A stretch of DNA of 64,000 nt, from positions 1-64,000 of the forward strand of contig NZ_LOPU01000016.1 of NCBI RefSeq assembly GCF_001469955.1, given 5' to 3'. Shown here piece after piece: positions 15,803 to 23,939 of this stretch (positions within the stretch are counted from its first letter, which is position 1; the number at the start of each line of letters is the position of its first letter). The notes beneath the pieces were generated by a model. It was not told the DNA's origin and did no database searches. It saw only the letters and a program-made list of their open reading frames with translations. Position numbers and translations under genes: made by a program. The stretch comes from Haloprofundus marisrubri (GTDB lineage: Archaea > Halobacteriota > Halobacteria > Halobacteriales > Haloferacaceae).

Positions 15803-16645
15803 TCAGCGTTCGCGGACGACGACGAACTCCGCGAGGTCACGGAGATACTCCCGGGCGGCGGAGTCGGGAACGTCGGTCGCATCGAGTGCGTCGAGTGCGG
15901 CTTGCGACTGCGCGTGCGCCCGGCCGTCGGCTTCTTCGGGCGTCAAATCGGTAATCTGGACCAGCGACGGCCGTTCCATCACCTCGTCCTGTCCGGCGGG
16001 TTTGCCGAGTTCGTCGGCGTCGGCGGTCGCGTCCAGTACGTCGTCGCGGATTTGGAATGCGATGCCGACGCGTTCGGCGTACTCACCGAACGATTCGACG
16101 GCGAAGGGGTCGGCCCCGCCCGCCACTGCGCCGACTTCGGCGGCAGCGCGGAACAGCGCGCCCGTCTTCCGTCGCGCGAGTTCCATGTACTCCTCCTCGT
16201 TGGTCGGTTGGGCGACGAGTTCGGTGGCCTCGCCCTCGCCGAGTTCGACCATCGACTCGGCGACGACCTGCATCGCCTGTTCCTCCGAGGAGAACAGCGC
16301 GAACGCCTCGCCTAACAGCCCGTCCGAGGCGAGAATCGCCGGGCCGTAGCCGTACTCGGCCCACGCGCTCGACGATCCCCGGCGGAGGTCCGAGCGGTCG
16401 ATGATGTCGTCGATGACGAGCGAGGCGTTGTGGACGAGTTCGACGCCGACGGCGAAGTCGACGGCGTCGGCGGGGTCGCCACCGACGGCCTCACAGACGA
16501 GGAGCGTCACCGTCGGCCGCACGCGTTTGCCGCCCGCGAGCGAGACGTGGCCGAGTTGCTCGGCCAACTCGTCGGGTTCGACCGACTTTACGACCGCTTC
16601 GAGGCGGTCGTTGACCATCTCGACCCGGCGCTCCAAATACTCCAT
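15803..16645 (-). CDS. idsA: Polyprenyl (geranylgeranyl) diphosphate synthase
   Basis: A 280-residue isoprenyl chain-elongation enzyme. The first Asp-rich motif DDIID is at 79-83, the second DDVLD at 201-205, and GGKRVRP near 38-44 binds isopentenyl diphosphate. Family members condense IPP with allylic diphosphates; in archaea this gives the geranylgeranyl precursor of ether lipids and longer quinone side chains. Small residues (Ala74, Ser75) before the first motif permit a long product, but exact chain length cannot be read from sequence. The gene is a little shorter than many family members. Confidence 0.88.
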   Translation of the reverse strand: MEYLERRVEMVNDRLEAVVKSVEPDELAEQLGHVSLAGGKRVRPTVTLLVCEAVGGDPADAVDFAVGVELVHNASLVIDDIIDRSDLRRGSSSAWAEYGYGPAILASDGLLGEAFALFSSEEQAMQVVAESMVELGEGEATELVAQPTNEEEYMELARRKTGALFRAAAEVGAVAGGADPFAVESFGEYAERVGIAFQIRDDVLDATADADELGKPAGQDEVMERPSLVQITDLTPEEADGRAHAQSQAALDALDATDVPDSAAREYLRDLAEFVVVRER

Positions 16646-16766
16646 TGGCTAATTCTCCGAGGCGACGAGGCAAGTACGTGACGGATTCCGGAGAACACAC
16701 CGCCTGTGACCGATTCCCGACGCCTCTCTCCGACCGTTTCACACCGGCCGTCTCTCTCCGGTCCGT

Positions 16767-17480
16767 CTACGGGTCGTGTCGTGCTCGCAGACAGAGAAAC
16801 GTCGGTTCTTTTGACACTCGTTCGTACGCCTCCGGACGCTTCTCACGGAACTGCTTCGTCGGTTTCGCCTCTCGAACGCGCTCCAACCGGAATCCGGCTT
16901 CGAGTATCGGGTTCAGGAGGGTTTCGAGCGGTCGCCGGTGGAACGGTACCGCTACAGGGTCGCCGAAGTCGGTCCACGTCTCGGTCACCGTTTCGACCTC
17001 GAAGTAGTCGTCGGGGTCGAGTCGCTGTGTCTCGGCGACTGGATGCTGGACCGAACAGACGACCAAGCCGTCGGGACGAAGGACCCGCGCGAGTTCCGAG
17101 AACAGCGACTGCCAGTCCTCCACGTAATCGAACGCGAGCGAGGCGTGGACGAGGTCGAATGTATCCGAACGGAACGGGAGCGGCCGACTCAAGTCCGCAC
17201 GGACGAACGCGGCGTCTCTATCGGTTCGTGCTTTGGCGTGACCGAGCATCTTCGAACTCACGTCGAGTCCGACGACGTGTGCGCCCCCGTCGAGCAGTTC
17301 CTCGGTCGTGATTCCGGGGCCGCATCCGGCGTCGAGAACGGACAGTCCGTCGAGTTCCGGAAACAGCTGTCGCGTCGACGGCCGTTCGAGGTCCGCGTTG
17401 AACGGTTTCGTCGGCGCACGCGCCGCGAACTCGTCGGCGAGGGCTTCGTAGGCGTCGAGTACTGAGCGCTCGTCGGTCAT
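16767..17480 (-). CDS. Class I SAM-dependent methyltransferase
   Basis: A 237-residue protein with motif I LDAGCGPGITTEEL near 46-59, an acidic LDVSSKML turn and FDLVHASLAFDYVED for the later motifs. This is the UbiE/Methyltransf_11 type, acting on a small molecule rather than nucleic acid. ATG 17480 is used because 58 upstream codons are Ser/Thr/Pro-rich shadow sequence from the etfA end. The gene follows etfA after 52 bp in the same direction, but functional linkage is not evident. Confidence 0.8.
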   Translation of the reverse strand: MTDERSVLDAYEALADEFAARAPTKPFNADLERPSTRQLFPELDGLSVLDAGCGPGITTEELLDGGAHVVGLDVSSKMLGHAKARTDRDAAFVRADLSRPLPFRSDTFDLVHASLAFDYVEDWQSLFSELARVLRPDGLVVCSVQHPVAETQRLDPDDYFEVETVTETWTDFGDPVAVPFHRRPLETLLNPILEAGFRLERVREAKPTKQFREKRPEAYERVSKEPTFLCLRARHDP

Positions 17481-17532
17481 GGGACTCACTCGAGGTAGAG
17501 TCGAATAATAGCGGTTCTGGAGTTCGAGTCCG

Positions 17533-18480
17533 TTACTCGAACTGCTCGATAAGTTCGGGAACGACCTCGAACAGGTCGCCGACGATACCGTAGTCGGCGA
17601 TGTCGAAGATGGGTGCGTTCGGGTCGGTGTTGATGGCGATGATGGTGTCAGCACCTTTCATCCCGGCGACGTGCTGGACCGCCCCGGAGATACCGACCGC
17701 GAGGTAGATGTCGGGCGTGACGACCTTACCGGACTGGCCGACCTGTCGGTTCGGCGGCAGCCACCCGGCGTCGACGATAGGCCGCGACGACGAGAGCGTC
17801 GCACCGAGGGCGTCGGCGAGTTCCTCGACGAGTTCGAGGTTCTCCTCCTCTTCGATACCGCGGCCGACCGAAACGAGGACGTCTGCGTCGGTGATGTCGA
17901 CGTCGCCGCCGGCGACTTCCTCGAACCCGAGTACGCGGGAACCGAGGTCGCCGTCGGGGCTGTAGTCGAACGCCGAAATCTCGGCGTCACCGGTGTCGGC
18001 GACGGCGGGCCACTCGCCGCCGCGAATCGTGACCGCGACGCGTTCGGCGTCGACCTCGATAGTCGTCTCGACCTTCGAACCGTACATCTCGCGGATGGCG
18101 GTCAGGCCGCCGTCGTACGAGAAGTCGACCGCGTCCGAAACGAGCGGCAGGTCGAGCGCGTTGGCGACGGCGGGTGCGTAGTCGAGGCCGTTGACGCTGT
18201 TGGGCATCAACAGAACCGTCGGGTCGACCTCGTCGTAGAGCGCTTCGACCGCGCCGGCGTACACGTCGTGGTTGAACTCCTCGCCGTTCTCGACGGTGTG
18301 AACCGTGTCGACGCCCGTGAGGTTGAGTTTCTCTCCGAACTCCTCGACGTTGCCGCTGATGACGGCGACGTGGAGGTCGCCGCCCGTCGCGTCGGCGAGC
18401 TGTCGGCCCGCGCTGACGAGTTCGTAGCTCACGTCGCGGAGGCTGCCGCGTCGGTGGTCGGCGATTGCGAGCACGGTCAT
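17533..18480 (-). CDS. etfA: Electron transfer flavoprotein alpha subunit
   Basis: A 315-residue subunit. The C-terminal FAD domain carries [19 protein letters not shown] near 253-271 and [20 protein letters not shown] near 281-300, the standard ETF-alpha signature. ETF takes electrons from acyl-CoA and other dehydrogenases and passes them to the quinone pool. It overlaps etfB by four bases, so the subunits are translationally coupled. No ETF-quinone oxidoreductase gene (fixC/etfD) is visible here, so it must be elsewhere. Confidence 0.95.
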   Translation of the reverse strand: MTVLAIADHRRGSLRDVSYELVSAGRQLADATGGDLHVAVISGNVEEFGEKLNLTGVDTVHTVENGEEFNHDVYAGAVEALYDEVDPTVLLMPNSVNGLDYAPAVANALDLPLVSDAVDFSYDGGLTAIREMYGSKVETTIEVDAERVAVTIRGGEWPAVADTGDAEISAFDYSPDGDLGSRVLGFEEVAGGDVDITDADVLVSVGRGIEEEENLELVEELADALGATLSSSRPIVDAGWLPPNRQVGQSGKVVTPDIYLAVGISGAVQHVAGMKGADTIIAINTDPNAPIFDIADYGIVGDLFEVVPELIEQFE

Positions 18481-19274
18481 TGTGCGCCCACCCCCTTCTC
18501 CCGCAGGACTTCAGCAAGTTGGGCGGCCGTCTCCTCGGCGTCACCCTCGAAGAGAGTGGCGTCGGATTCGCTTTCGGGTTCGCTCATCCCGGTGAGGGCG
18601 ATGGGACTGTCGAGCGCGGAGGCGTCGAACCCGAGGTCGTCGAGGCTCATCGGCGCGATTTCCTTGCGCTGGGCCTGTCGAATTCCTCGAAGACTCGCGT
18701 AGCGCGGTTCGTTGATACCCGTCTGGATGGTGAGCACCGCAGGGAGGTCGACTTCGGTGAGTTCCTCGACGCCGCCTTCGAGTTCGCGGCGGACGTTGGC
18801 GACGCCGCCGTCGGCGTCCAAATCCAGTTCGTTGACGACCGCGGCCCACTCGAAGCCGACCTCGTCGGCGACGGAGACGCCCGTCGCGCCGAAGCCGTCG
18901 TCGGCGGCCTGCACGCCCGTCAGCACGAGGTCCGGGTCTTCCTTTTCGACGACGGCGGCGAGCAGACGCGTCTTCGCGGCCACGTCGAGCAGGTCGACGC
19001 TCTCGAAGGCGTCGTCCCAGACGCGAATCGCGCGGTCGGCACCCTTGGCGAGCGCCATCCGAATCGTCTCCTCGCTGCGTTCGGGGCCGATGGTGACGCT
19101 GACGACTTCCACATCGTCGCCGGCCTCTGCTATCTGGACCGCCTCCTCGACGGCGTAGTCGTCCCACTCGTTGAGGTCGTACTCGAGGTACGCCTCGTCG
19201 ATTCCGAGCCCGTCGATTTCGAAGTCGTCTTCGACTTCGGCGACTTCCTTGACGGTTACGAGAATCTTCATCAT
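18477..19274 (-). CDS. etfB: Electron transfer flavoprotein beta subunit
   Basis: A 265-residue subunit starting MMKILVTVKEVAEVEDDFEI, with NEWDDYAVEEAVQI near 35-48, VTIGPERSEETIRMALAKGA near 60-79 and LPAVLTIQTGINEPRY near 177-192. All are typical of ETF-beta, which binds AMP and docks to dehydrogenases. The start may be at either of the two adjacent Met codons (19274 or 19271). It forms the first gene of an etfB-etfA operon and is a likely partner for acyl-CoA oxidation enzymes such as those expected with the catabolic block at 53-64 kb. Confidence 0.95.
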   Translation of the reverse strand: MMKILVTVKEVAEVEDDFEIDGLGIDEAYLEYDLNEWDDYAVEEAVQIAEAGDDVEVVSVTIGPERSEETIRMALAKGADRAIRVWDDAFESVDLLDVAAKTRLLAAVVEKEDPDLVLTGVQAADDGFGATGVSVADEVGFEWAAVVNELDLDADGGVANVRRELEGGVEELTEVDLPAVLTIQTGINEPRYASLRGIRQAQRKEIAPMSLDDLGFDASALDSPIALTGMSEPESESDATLFEGDAEETAAQLAEVLREKGVGAQ

Positions 19275-19381
19275 CGACCACTACCTCCACTCGCCGGTAA
19301 ACGTTTTCGGAACGTGGGGGCGACCGTGACGACACGTGACAAATTCGTACTCGGGTTCGAGTTCAACGGAAAGCCGACCGG

Positions 19382-20527
19382 TCAGTTCTCGTCGCTGCCC
19401 TCGCCGTTGTCGTCTCCCTCGTCGGGGAGCGAAATCAGGTTCTCGCGACCGAGACGGAGTTTCTCGACGCGTCCCTCGTCGGCCAGCGAGGAGAGCAACT
19501 GCGACACTTTCGCGTCGGACCACCCGGTTTCGCCGACGATGTTCGACTGTCGCATCCGTCCGCCGTTGCGTTCGAGGAGGTGTTCGACGCGTTCACCGTC
19601 CGACAGCAGCGAGAGGTCGACGTCGTCTTCTTCGGTCTCTTCGGGGTCGTCCGGTGGTGGGGCGACGGTTGCGGACCCGCCGTCGCCGGTCGTACGAGGT
19701 GTCTCCGGCCCGTCGACGGTGACGATGTTCTCGTCGACGTCGTCGAATCCCTGCCGACGGCGGAGGACGACGGCCGCGAGCATCGCCGCGAACACGAGCA
19801 CCGCGCCGACACCGGCGATGATTCTGAGGTCCCCCTCAGCATCCCCTCCGGGCGTAGCTCTCCCCGACCCCTGATACTTGTACGACACGAAGATGACGTT
19901 TCCAGTGTCGGACTCGTCGGTGAGGTCCCGAGGCCCCTCGGCGACGAGCGACGAACCGTTCCGGGTCGCCTGGAAGTTCCGGTTTATCTCCCAGTTCGTC
20001 GGCGTCCGGATGACGAGTTCCTGACCTGCCTCCAGACGCGGGAACCACGTACCGCCGTTCGGCGTCTCGAATGCGTCGCCGACGATGAGGTCTTGGTCCG
20101 TTCTGTCGGCGAACTTCGTCCACGTGAACGTCATGTTCAGCGTGCCCGTTCCGTTCTCGACGGTGCCCTCGTAGGTGACGTTACGAATCTCCATCTCCCG
20201 ACCGGTTGCCTCCGAAGAGAGTGCCGCGAACTGCTCGAAGGTTCGTTCGTCTATCGTCGCGTTGGCTTCGTCGGTGCGAAGGTCCGAAACGTACTGCTCG
20301 AACGCCGCCGTGCTGTTGTTGCCCTGCAGTCGATAGCGTGTGACGACCGACCAGTTGGCGTCGCCACTCCCTTGCACGTCGATGATGAGTCGCGTGTCCG
20401 GTGGGGCTTCCGTCTGGAGGACCGCTCGCTCTCCGCCGTCCGCGCCGGCGACGGTGGCGGCGACGGCCGGCGGTGCAAATCCGGCCGAGAGGACGAGGAA
20501 GGCGAGCACGAGGGCGACGTACCGCAT
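19382..20527 (-). CDS. Membrane-anchored winged-helix regulator with extracellular domain
   Basis: A 381-residue protein. A signal sequence (1-24, ending PPAVAA) precedes an extracellular beta-rich domain (about 45-225) with many N-glycosylation sequons (NWS, NNS, NAT, NVT, NGT, NMT). A single span lies at 235-258 (IIAGVGAVLVFAAMLAAVVL then RRR), followed by a Pro/Asp/Glu-rich linker and a C-terminal winged HTH (about 305-365: RVEHLLERNGGRMRQSNIVG). The fold order suggests an outside-in one-component sensor that binds DNA at the membrane. The ligand is unknown. ATG 20527 begins the signal sequence. Confidence 0.8.
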   Translation of the reverse strand: MRYVALVLAFLVLSAGFAPPAVAATVAGADGGERAVLQTEAPPDTRLIIDVQGSGDANWSVVTRYRLQGNNSTAAFEQYVSDLRTDEANATIDERTFEQFAALSSEATGREMEIRNVTYEGTVENGTGTLNMTFTWTKFADRTDQDLIVGDAFETPNGGTWFPRLEAGQELVIRTPTNWEINRNFQATRNGSSLVAEGPRDLTDESDTGNVIFVSYKYQGSGRATPGGDAEGDLRIIAGVGAVLVFAAMLAAVVLRRRQGFDDVDENIVTVDGPETPRTTGDGGSATVAPPPDDPEETEEDDVDLSLLSDGERVEHLLERNGGRMRQSNIVGETGWSDAKVSQLLSSLADEGRVEKLRLGRENLISLPDEGDDNGEGSDEN

Positions 20528-20768
20528 ACGGTTTGTCAACTCTCGGGGGTATGGCAAAACGCTTTCCATCGAACGTCCGACAGACAGTCGTCAGGACGTG
20601 TCCACCGGCCTGAACACGGCTGTTCGAACGGTTCGTTTTCGATATCTCCCCGACTGCGCCGGACCCGAGCGCGCTCCGGTTGGGGTGCGAACACCGACGC
20701 GAGTCGGTTACCTGTGCTCGTCACGGGTTTCCTGTCGGGCGCTCGTCGTGTATCCCGACAGCGACCGG

Positions 20769-20775
20769 TTTTAAT
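20769..20775 (+). promoter_or_regulatory. TATA-like box of the secreted-protein gene
   Basis: TTTTAAT lies 25-31 nt before ATG 20800. This is one reason for choosing 20800 over ATGs 20776 and 20779, which would start within or just after the box. Confidence 0.5.
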
Positions 20776-20799
20776 ATGATGACTGTGTACGCGCCGTTG

Positions 20800-22107
20800 A
20801 TGAGACAGTTCGCCGCTTCCATCACTGCCCTCCTCTTGCTGCTCTCGTCGGTCGCCGGTGTCGTCGTCGCCGCACCACCGGCCGTCGAGTCGACATCGGC
20901 GCTCGCCACCGATTCGGAGCCGGCACTCGCCGAAATCGACAACGAGACGAGTGTCTTGACGCTGAGCGACGACGAGGACGTCGCCGCGTTCGGCGCGCCC
21001 TCCGCGAACCTGAGCGCCTCGCTGTCGGTCCGTGACACGCGAATACAGTCCGAACTCCGGACGCGGACGACCGCACAGCGACTCGCCGCGATAAACGACG
21101 AAAGCGAGCGACGCAGGGCAGTCCTACGGACGCTGACGGAACTCGAAATCCGTGCCGACGACCTCCGTGCGGAGGAACGAGCGGCGCTGGCCGCACACAC
21201 CGACGGCGAGATATCGGCGAGCCAACTTCTGGTTCAGTTGGCACACGTCCACACCGAGGCGGCCGAACTTCGGTCGAACGCCACGATGCTCGCCCGGACG
21301 GCCAACGAAATCGACGGCCTCTCCATCGACGGCCGAGTCGGGTCGGTCCGACTCGAACTCCAGACGATGCGCGGGCCGATTCGAGAGCGCGCCGCCGACG
21401 CACTCCGCGGTGGCGTGGCGCCGACCCGGACCTACGTCCAGACGACCGACGACGGCGTCGTTCTCTCGATGGTCGACGACGGCGTCTACGTCCGCGAAGT
21501 GTACGACGCCTCGAAGCGGACTACCGGCGCGTCCGGCCGAATCACCGTCGGCGAACTGCCCGAGGTGATAGAGCGAGCGTATCCGGTCATCATGCAACGC
21601 GGCGAGTTCAACAGTCCGACCGGCGTTCAAGCCAGCAACATCTTCGTCGGCAAGGTGCGCTACATGGGTGGCGACCTCACCGCCTACGTCGACCGCAGCA
21701 ACGACGGACAGGTGTTCAGAGAGGTCCAGCGCATCCGCCTCGACGAGGCCTACGTCGCGCAGTCGACCAACAGCACGCGTTCGGGTCTCGAACTCCGGGT
21801 TAATCCGACGTACGCTGGCGGTCCGCTCCGTATCGAACTCGTCAACGCGGCGACCGGCGACCCCGTCCAAGGGAACATCAGCGTCGGCCGGCCCGACAGC
21901 AACGAACAACCGACGTACCTCGGCCGGACGAACGCTAACGGCGTCCTCTGGACGACGGCCCCCGGCGACGAGTTCGTCGTGCAAGCGATTCGTGGCAACT
22001 CCTTCGTCTCGGTCGAACTCACGCCCGAGGACCCGATGAACGTCAGCGACCCGACCGACTCGCTCGTCGCACCACCGACACACGCCCGCGTCGTCGCTAA
22101 CGCGTAG
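20800..22107 (+). CDS. Secreted coiled-coil/beta protein
   Basis: A 435-residue exported protein. A Sec-type signal (1-25, LLLLLSSVAGVVVAA) is followed by a long alpha-helical, coiled-coil-prone part (about 70-190: RLAAINDESERRRAVLRTL, LRAEERAALAAHTDGE). A C-terminal beta-rich domain follows, with FVGKVRYMGGDLTAYVDR and an Ig-like end (RIELVNAATGDPVQGNISVG). It has no membrane anchor, lipobox or known enzyme motif. Divergent from the membrane-anchored regulator and followed by a pilin-like gene, it may be part of a surface locus; function unknown. Confidence 0.75.
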   Translation: MRQFAASITALLLLLSSVAGVVVAAPPAVESTSALATDSEPALAEIDNETSVLTLSDDEDVAAFGAPSANLSASLSVRDTRIQSELRTRTTAQRLAAINDESERRRAVLRTLTELEIRADDLRAEERAALAAHTDGEISASQLLVQLAHVHTEAAELRSNATMLARTANEIDGLSIDGRVGSVRLELQTMRGPIRERAADALRGGVAPTRTYVQTTDDGVVLSMVDDGVYVREVYDASKRTTGASGRITVGELPEVIERAYPVIMQRGEFNSPTGVQASNIFVGKVRYMGGDLTAYVDRSNDGQVFREVQRIRLDEAYVAQSTNSTRSGLELRVNPTYAGGPLRIELVNAATGDPVQGNISVGRPDSNEQPTYLGRTNANGVLWTTAPGDEFVVQAIRGNSFVSVELTPEDPMNVSDPTDSLVAPPTHARVVANA

Positions 22108-22182
22108 CGTCGTCTTTCTGCAGTTCGTCGTGCTCGCGCCCGTTCCGAACCCTTATGACCGATAGCGAGGCCACTCGGTGGC

Positions 22183-22662
22183 GTGTCGTCTCACGCTCGC
22201 CACGCCCGCGCTTCGGTTCCTGTCGTCGGTGTCGTGCTGTTGCTCTTGCTCTCTGTCGGTCTCGCCGCCAGCGTCGGAGCGTTCGCACTCGACCACGCCG
22301 AGAGTGTCGGCGACGGTGGGACGCGTGCGGCGCTGTCGCTCACGGCATCCGAGGAGACGCTTCGGTTCGTCCATCGTGGCGGAGAACCGCTCGACGTGCG
22401 ACGACTCGACCTGCGAGTTCGCGTCGATGGAGTCGCACTCGACCACCAACCGTCGGTACCGTTCTTCTCTGCTAGTGGCTTTCGCCCCGGGCCGACGGGG
22501 CCGTTCAACAGCGCCGCCGACGCCGAGTGGACCGCTGGTGAGACGGCATCGGTCATCGTTGCCGGGACGAACGACCCCGAACTGACCGTCGGGTCGTCGG
22601 TCAGCGTCGACGTGCAGTACGACGGTCAACCGCTCGTGCGTCTGTCGGCGGTCGTTCGGTAG
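22183..22662 (+). CDS. Type IV pilin-like (DUF1628-type) exported protein
   Basis: A 159-residue protein starting at GTG. Its N-terminus (RASVPVVGVVLLLLLSVGLA) resembles haloarchaeal type IV pilins, whose RxVSPVIGVIL leader is cut by the PilD-like peptidase, leaving a hydrophobic helix that packs into a filament core. The rest is beta-rich, with sites for assembly or adhesion. The leader motif is not exact (SVPVVG for VSPVIG), so cleavage is uncertain. It follows the secreted protein gene by 75 bp in the same direction and is likely cotranscribed. Confidence 0.7.
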   Translation: MSSHARHARASVPVVGVVLLLLLSVGLAASVGAFALDHAESVGDGGTRAALSLTASEETLRFVHRGGEPLDVRRLDLRVRVDGVALDHQPSVPFFSASGFRPGPTGPFNSAADAEWTAGETASVIVAGTNDPELTVGSSVSVDVQYDGQPLVRLSAVVR

Positions 22663-22789
22663 CAACAGTCGCTCGCTGTTGGCAGCGAGAGAGCGTGTCG
22701 TACGCCGACTGCGAGCGTCCGCTCCCGACGAAGCAACGACAACGAATGCCAACGAATCCGCGAAAAGGTGTCTCAGAGCGCTCGTCGCG

Positions 22790-23413
22790 CTACTTCTCGG
22801 GTGCGCGAGCGACGGTGGTGATGGCGATGTCGGGGTCGTACGACGGCCCCATCATCACGTGTTCGATGTCCTCGAAGCCGGCTTCCTCGAACATCCGGTC
22901 GGCTTCCTCCTCGTCGTAAAACAGCATGATGGAGTCGGCGACCTTCTGCATCACCGTCGTCTTCGGGTAGTTCGGGCCGACGACGAGTACCTCGTTGCCG
23001 GGTTTGACGACGCGGCGGAACTCTTCGAGCGCGTCGACGGGGTTCGGCCAGTACTCGATAGAACCGGACGACCAGATAACGTCGAAGCTGTCGTCTTTGA
23101 ACGGCAGTCGCTCGGCGTCGCCGCGGTAGAAGCGGACTTTGTCGCGTTTGCCGAACTTCTGGAACGCCTTCTGCATCTGGTGGATGCTCTGGTCGATACC
23201 GTGGACGTTGTCGGTGTGCTGCAGCAGCCCTTCGGTGCCGAATCCGGTGCCACAGCCGACGTCGAGCACGCGGTCACCCTGTTCGATGTCGAGCAGCGCG
23301 AGTGCTTCCGCGCGCATCTCTTCGTTCCAGATGAACGGGTTGACCTGGTCGTACACCTTCGAGAGGTACTTGTAGAACAGCCGCGCCCGTCCTTTGTCCT
23401 CGAGGATACCCAT
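22790..23413 (-). CDS. Class I methyltransferase, quinone-methyltransferase-like
   Basis: A 207-residue methyltransferase: motif I VLDVGCGTGFGTEGL near 48-62, an RGDAERLPFKDDSFDVIW segment and a C-terminal IMLFYDEEEADRMFEEAGFE. The last resembles the archaeal-type methyltransferases that methylate the quinone ring (VTE3/MPBQ-like), suggesting a role in menaquinone maturation; this is inference. ATG 23413 (MGILEDKGRARLFY) is preferred; ATG 23440 is an alternative adding nine residues. It is divergent from the ATP synthase operon. Confidence 0.8.
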   Translation of the reverse strand: MGILEDKGRARLFYKYLSKVYDQVNPFIWNEEMRAEALALLDIEQGDRVLDVGCGTGFGTEGLLQHTDNVHGIDQSIHQMQKAFQKFGKRDKVRFYRGDAERLPFKDDSFDVIWSSGSIEYWPNPVDALEEFRRVVKPGNEVLVVGPNYPKTTVMQKVADSIMLFYDEEEADRMFEEAGFEDIEHVMMGPSYDPDIAITTVARAPEK

Positions 23414-23566
23414 TAGCGGCGCTTCGGACTCGGCGGGCATAATCCTGCGGATTCTCCGTGCGCGACGGGTCACGCGGGCGGACTGATTCGTTCGTCGACT
23501 CGTCGGGTCGGACGGTGGGTCGACGCGCGTCGCGTGCGTGTCTGTGCGACCGGCTTTCGCAAACAC

Positions 23567-23572
23567 CTTATA
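23567..23572 (+). promoter_or_regulatory. TATA-like box upstream of atpH
   Basis: CTTATA lies 35-40 nt before ATG 23607, giving a short leader if the start is about 25 nt downstream. Confidence 0.5.
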
Positions 23573-23606
23573 CGCCGGTGGTGCAAGTTTCCAACGATTA
23601 GTGAGT

Positions 23607-23939
23607 ATGCCGAGACCAGAGGTTCTCGAACGGATAAAGTCGGCCGAGTCCGACGCCGACGACATTATCGCGCAGGCGGAGCGCGAGCGTGACGAACTGA
23701 TCTCCGACGCCCGCGACCGCGCCGAGCAGATTCGGGCCGAGGCAGAATCGGAGGCGTCCGAGATGGAGGAACGCCGCCTCGCGGAGGCCCGCGAAGAGAT
23801 CGAGGCCGAGCGCGAGGCTATCATCGAGGAGGGTGAAGACGCCCGCGAGGAACTCGTCGCCGAGGCGCAGTCGAACGTCGAGGAGGCGGTCGAGTACACC
23901 GTAGAGCGGTTCGAGGAGGCGGTGCATGCTCAGACCTGA
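23607..23939 (+). CDS. atpH: A-type ATP synthase subunit H
   Basis: A 110-residue, highly charged, entirely helical protein (EVLERIKSAESDADDIIAQA, RAEQIRAEAESEASEMEERR) matching AhaH, which forms a peripheral-stalk coiled coil with subunit E. Its end overlaps atpI by 14 bp. ATG 23607 is chosen since it begins MPRPEVLERIKSAE, the usual AhaH start. First gene of the atp operon. Confidence 0.88.
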   Translation: MPRPEVLERIKSAESDADDIIAQAERERDELISDARDRAEQIRAEAESEASEMEERRLAEAREEIEAEREAIIEEGEDAREELVAEAQSNVEEAVEYTVERFEEAVHAQT

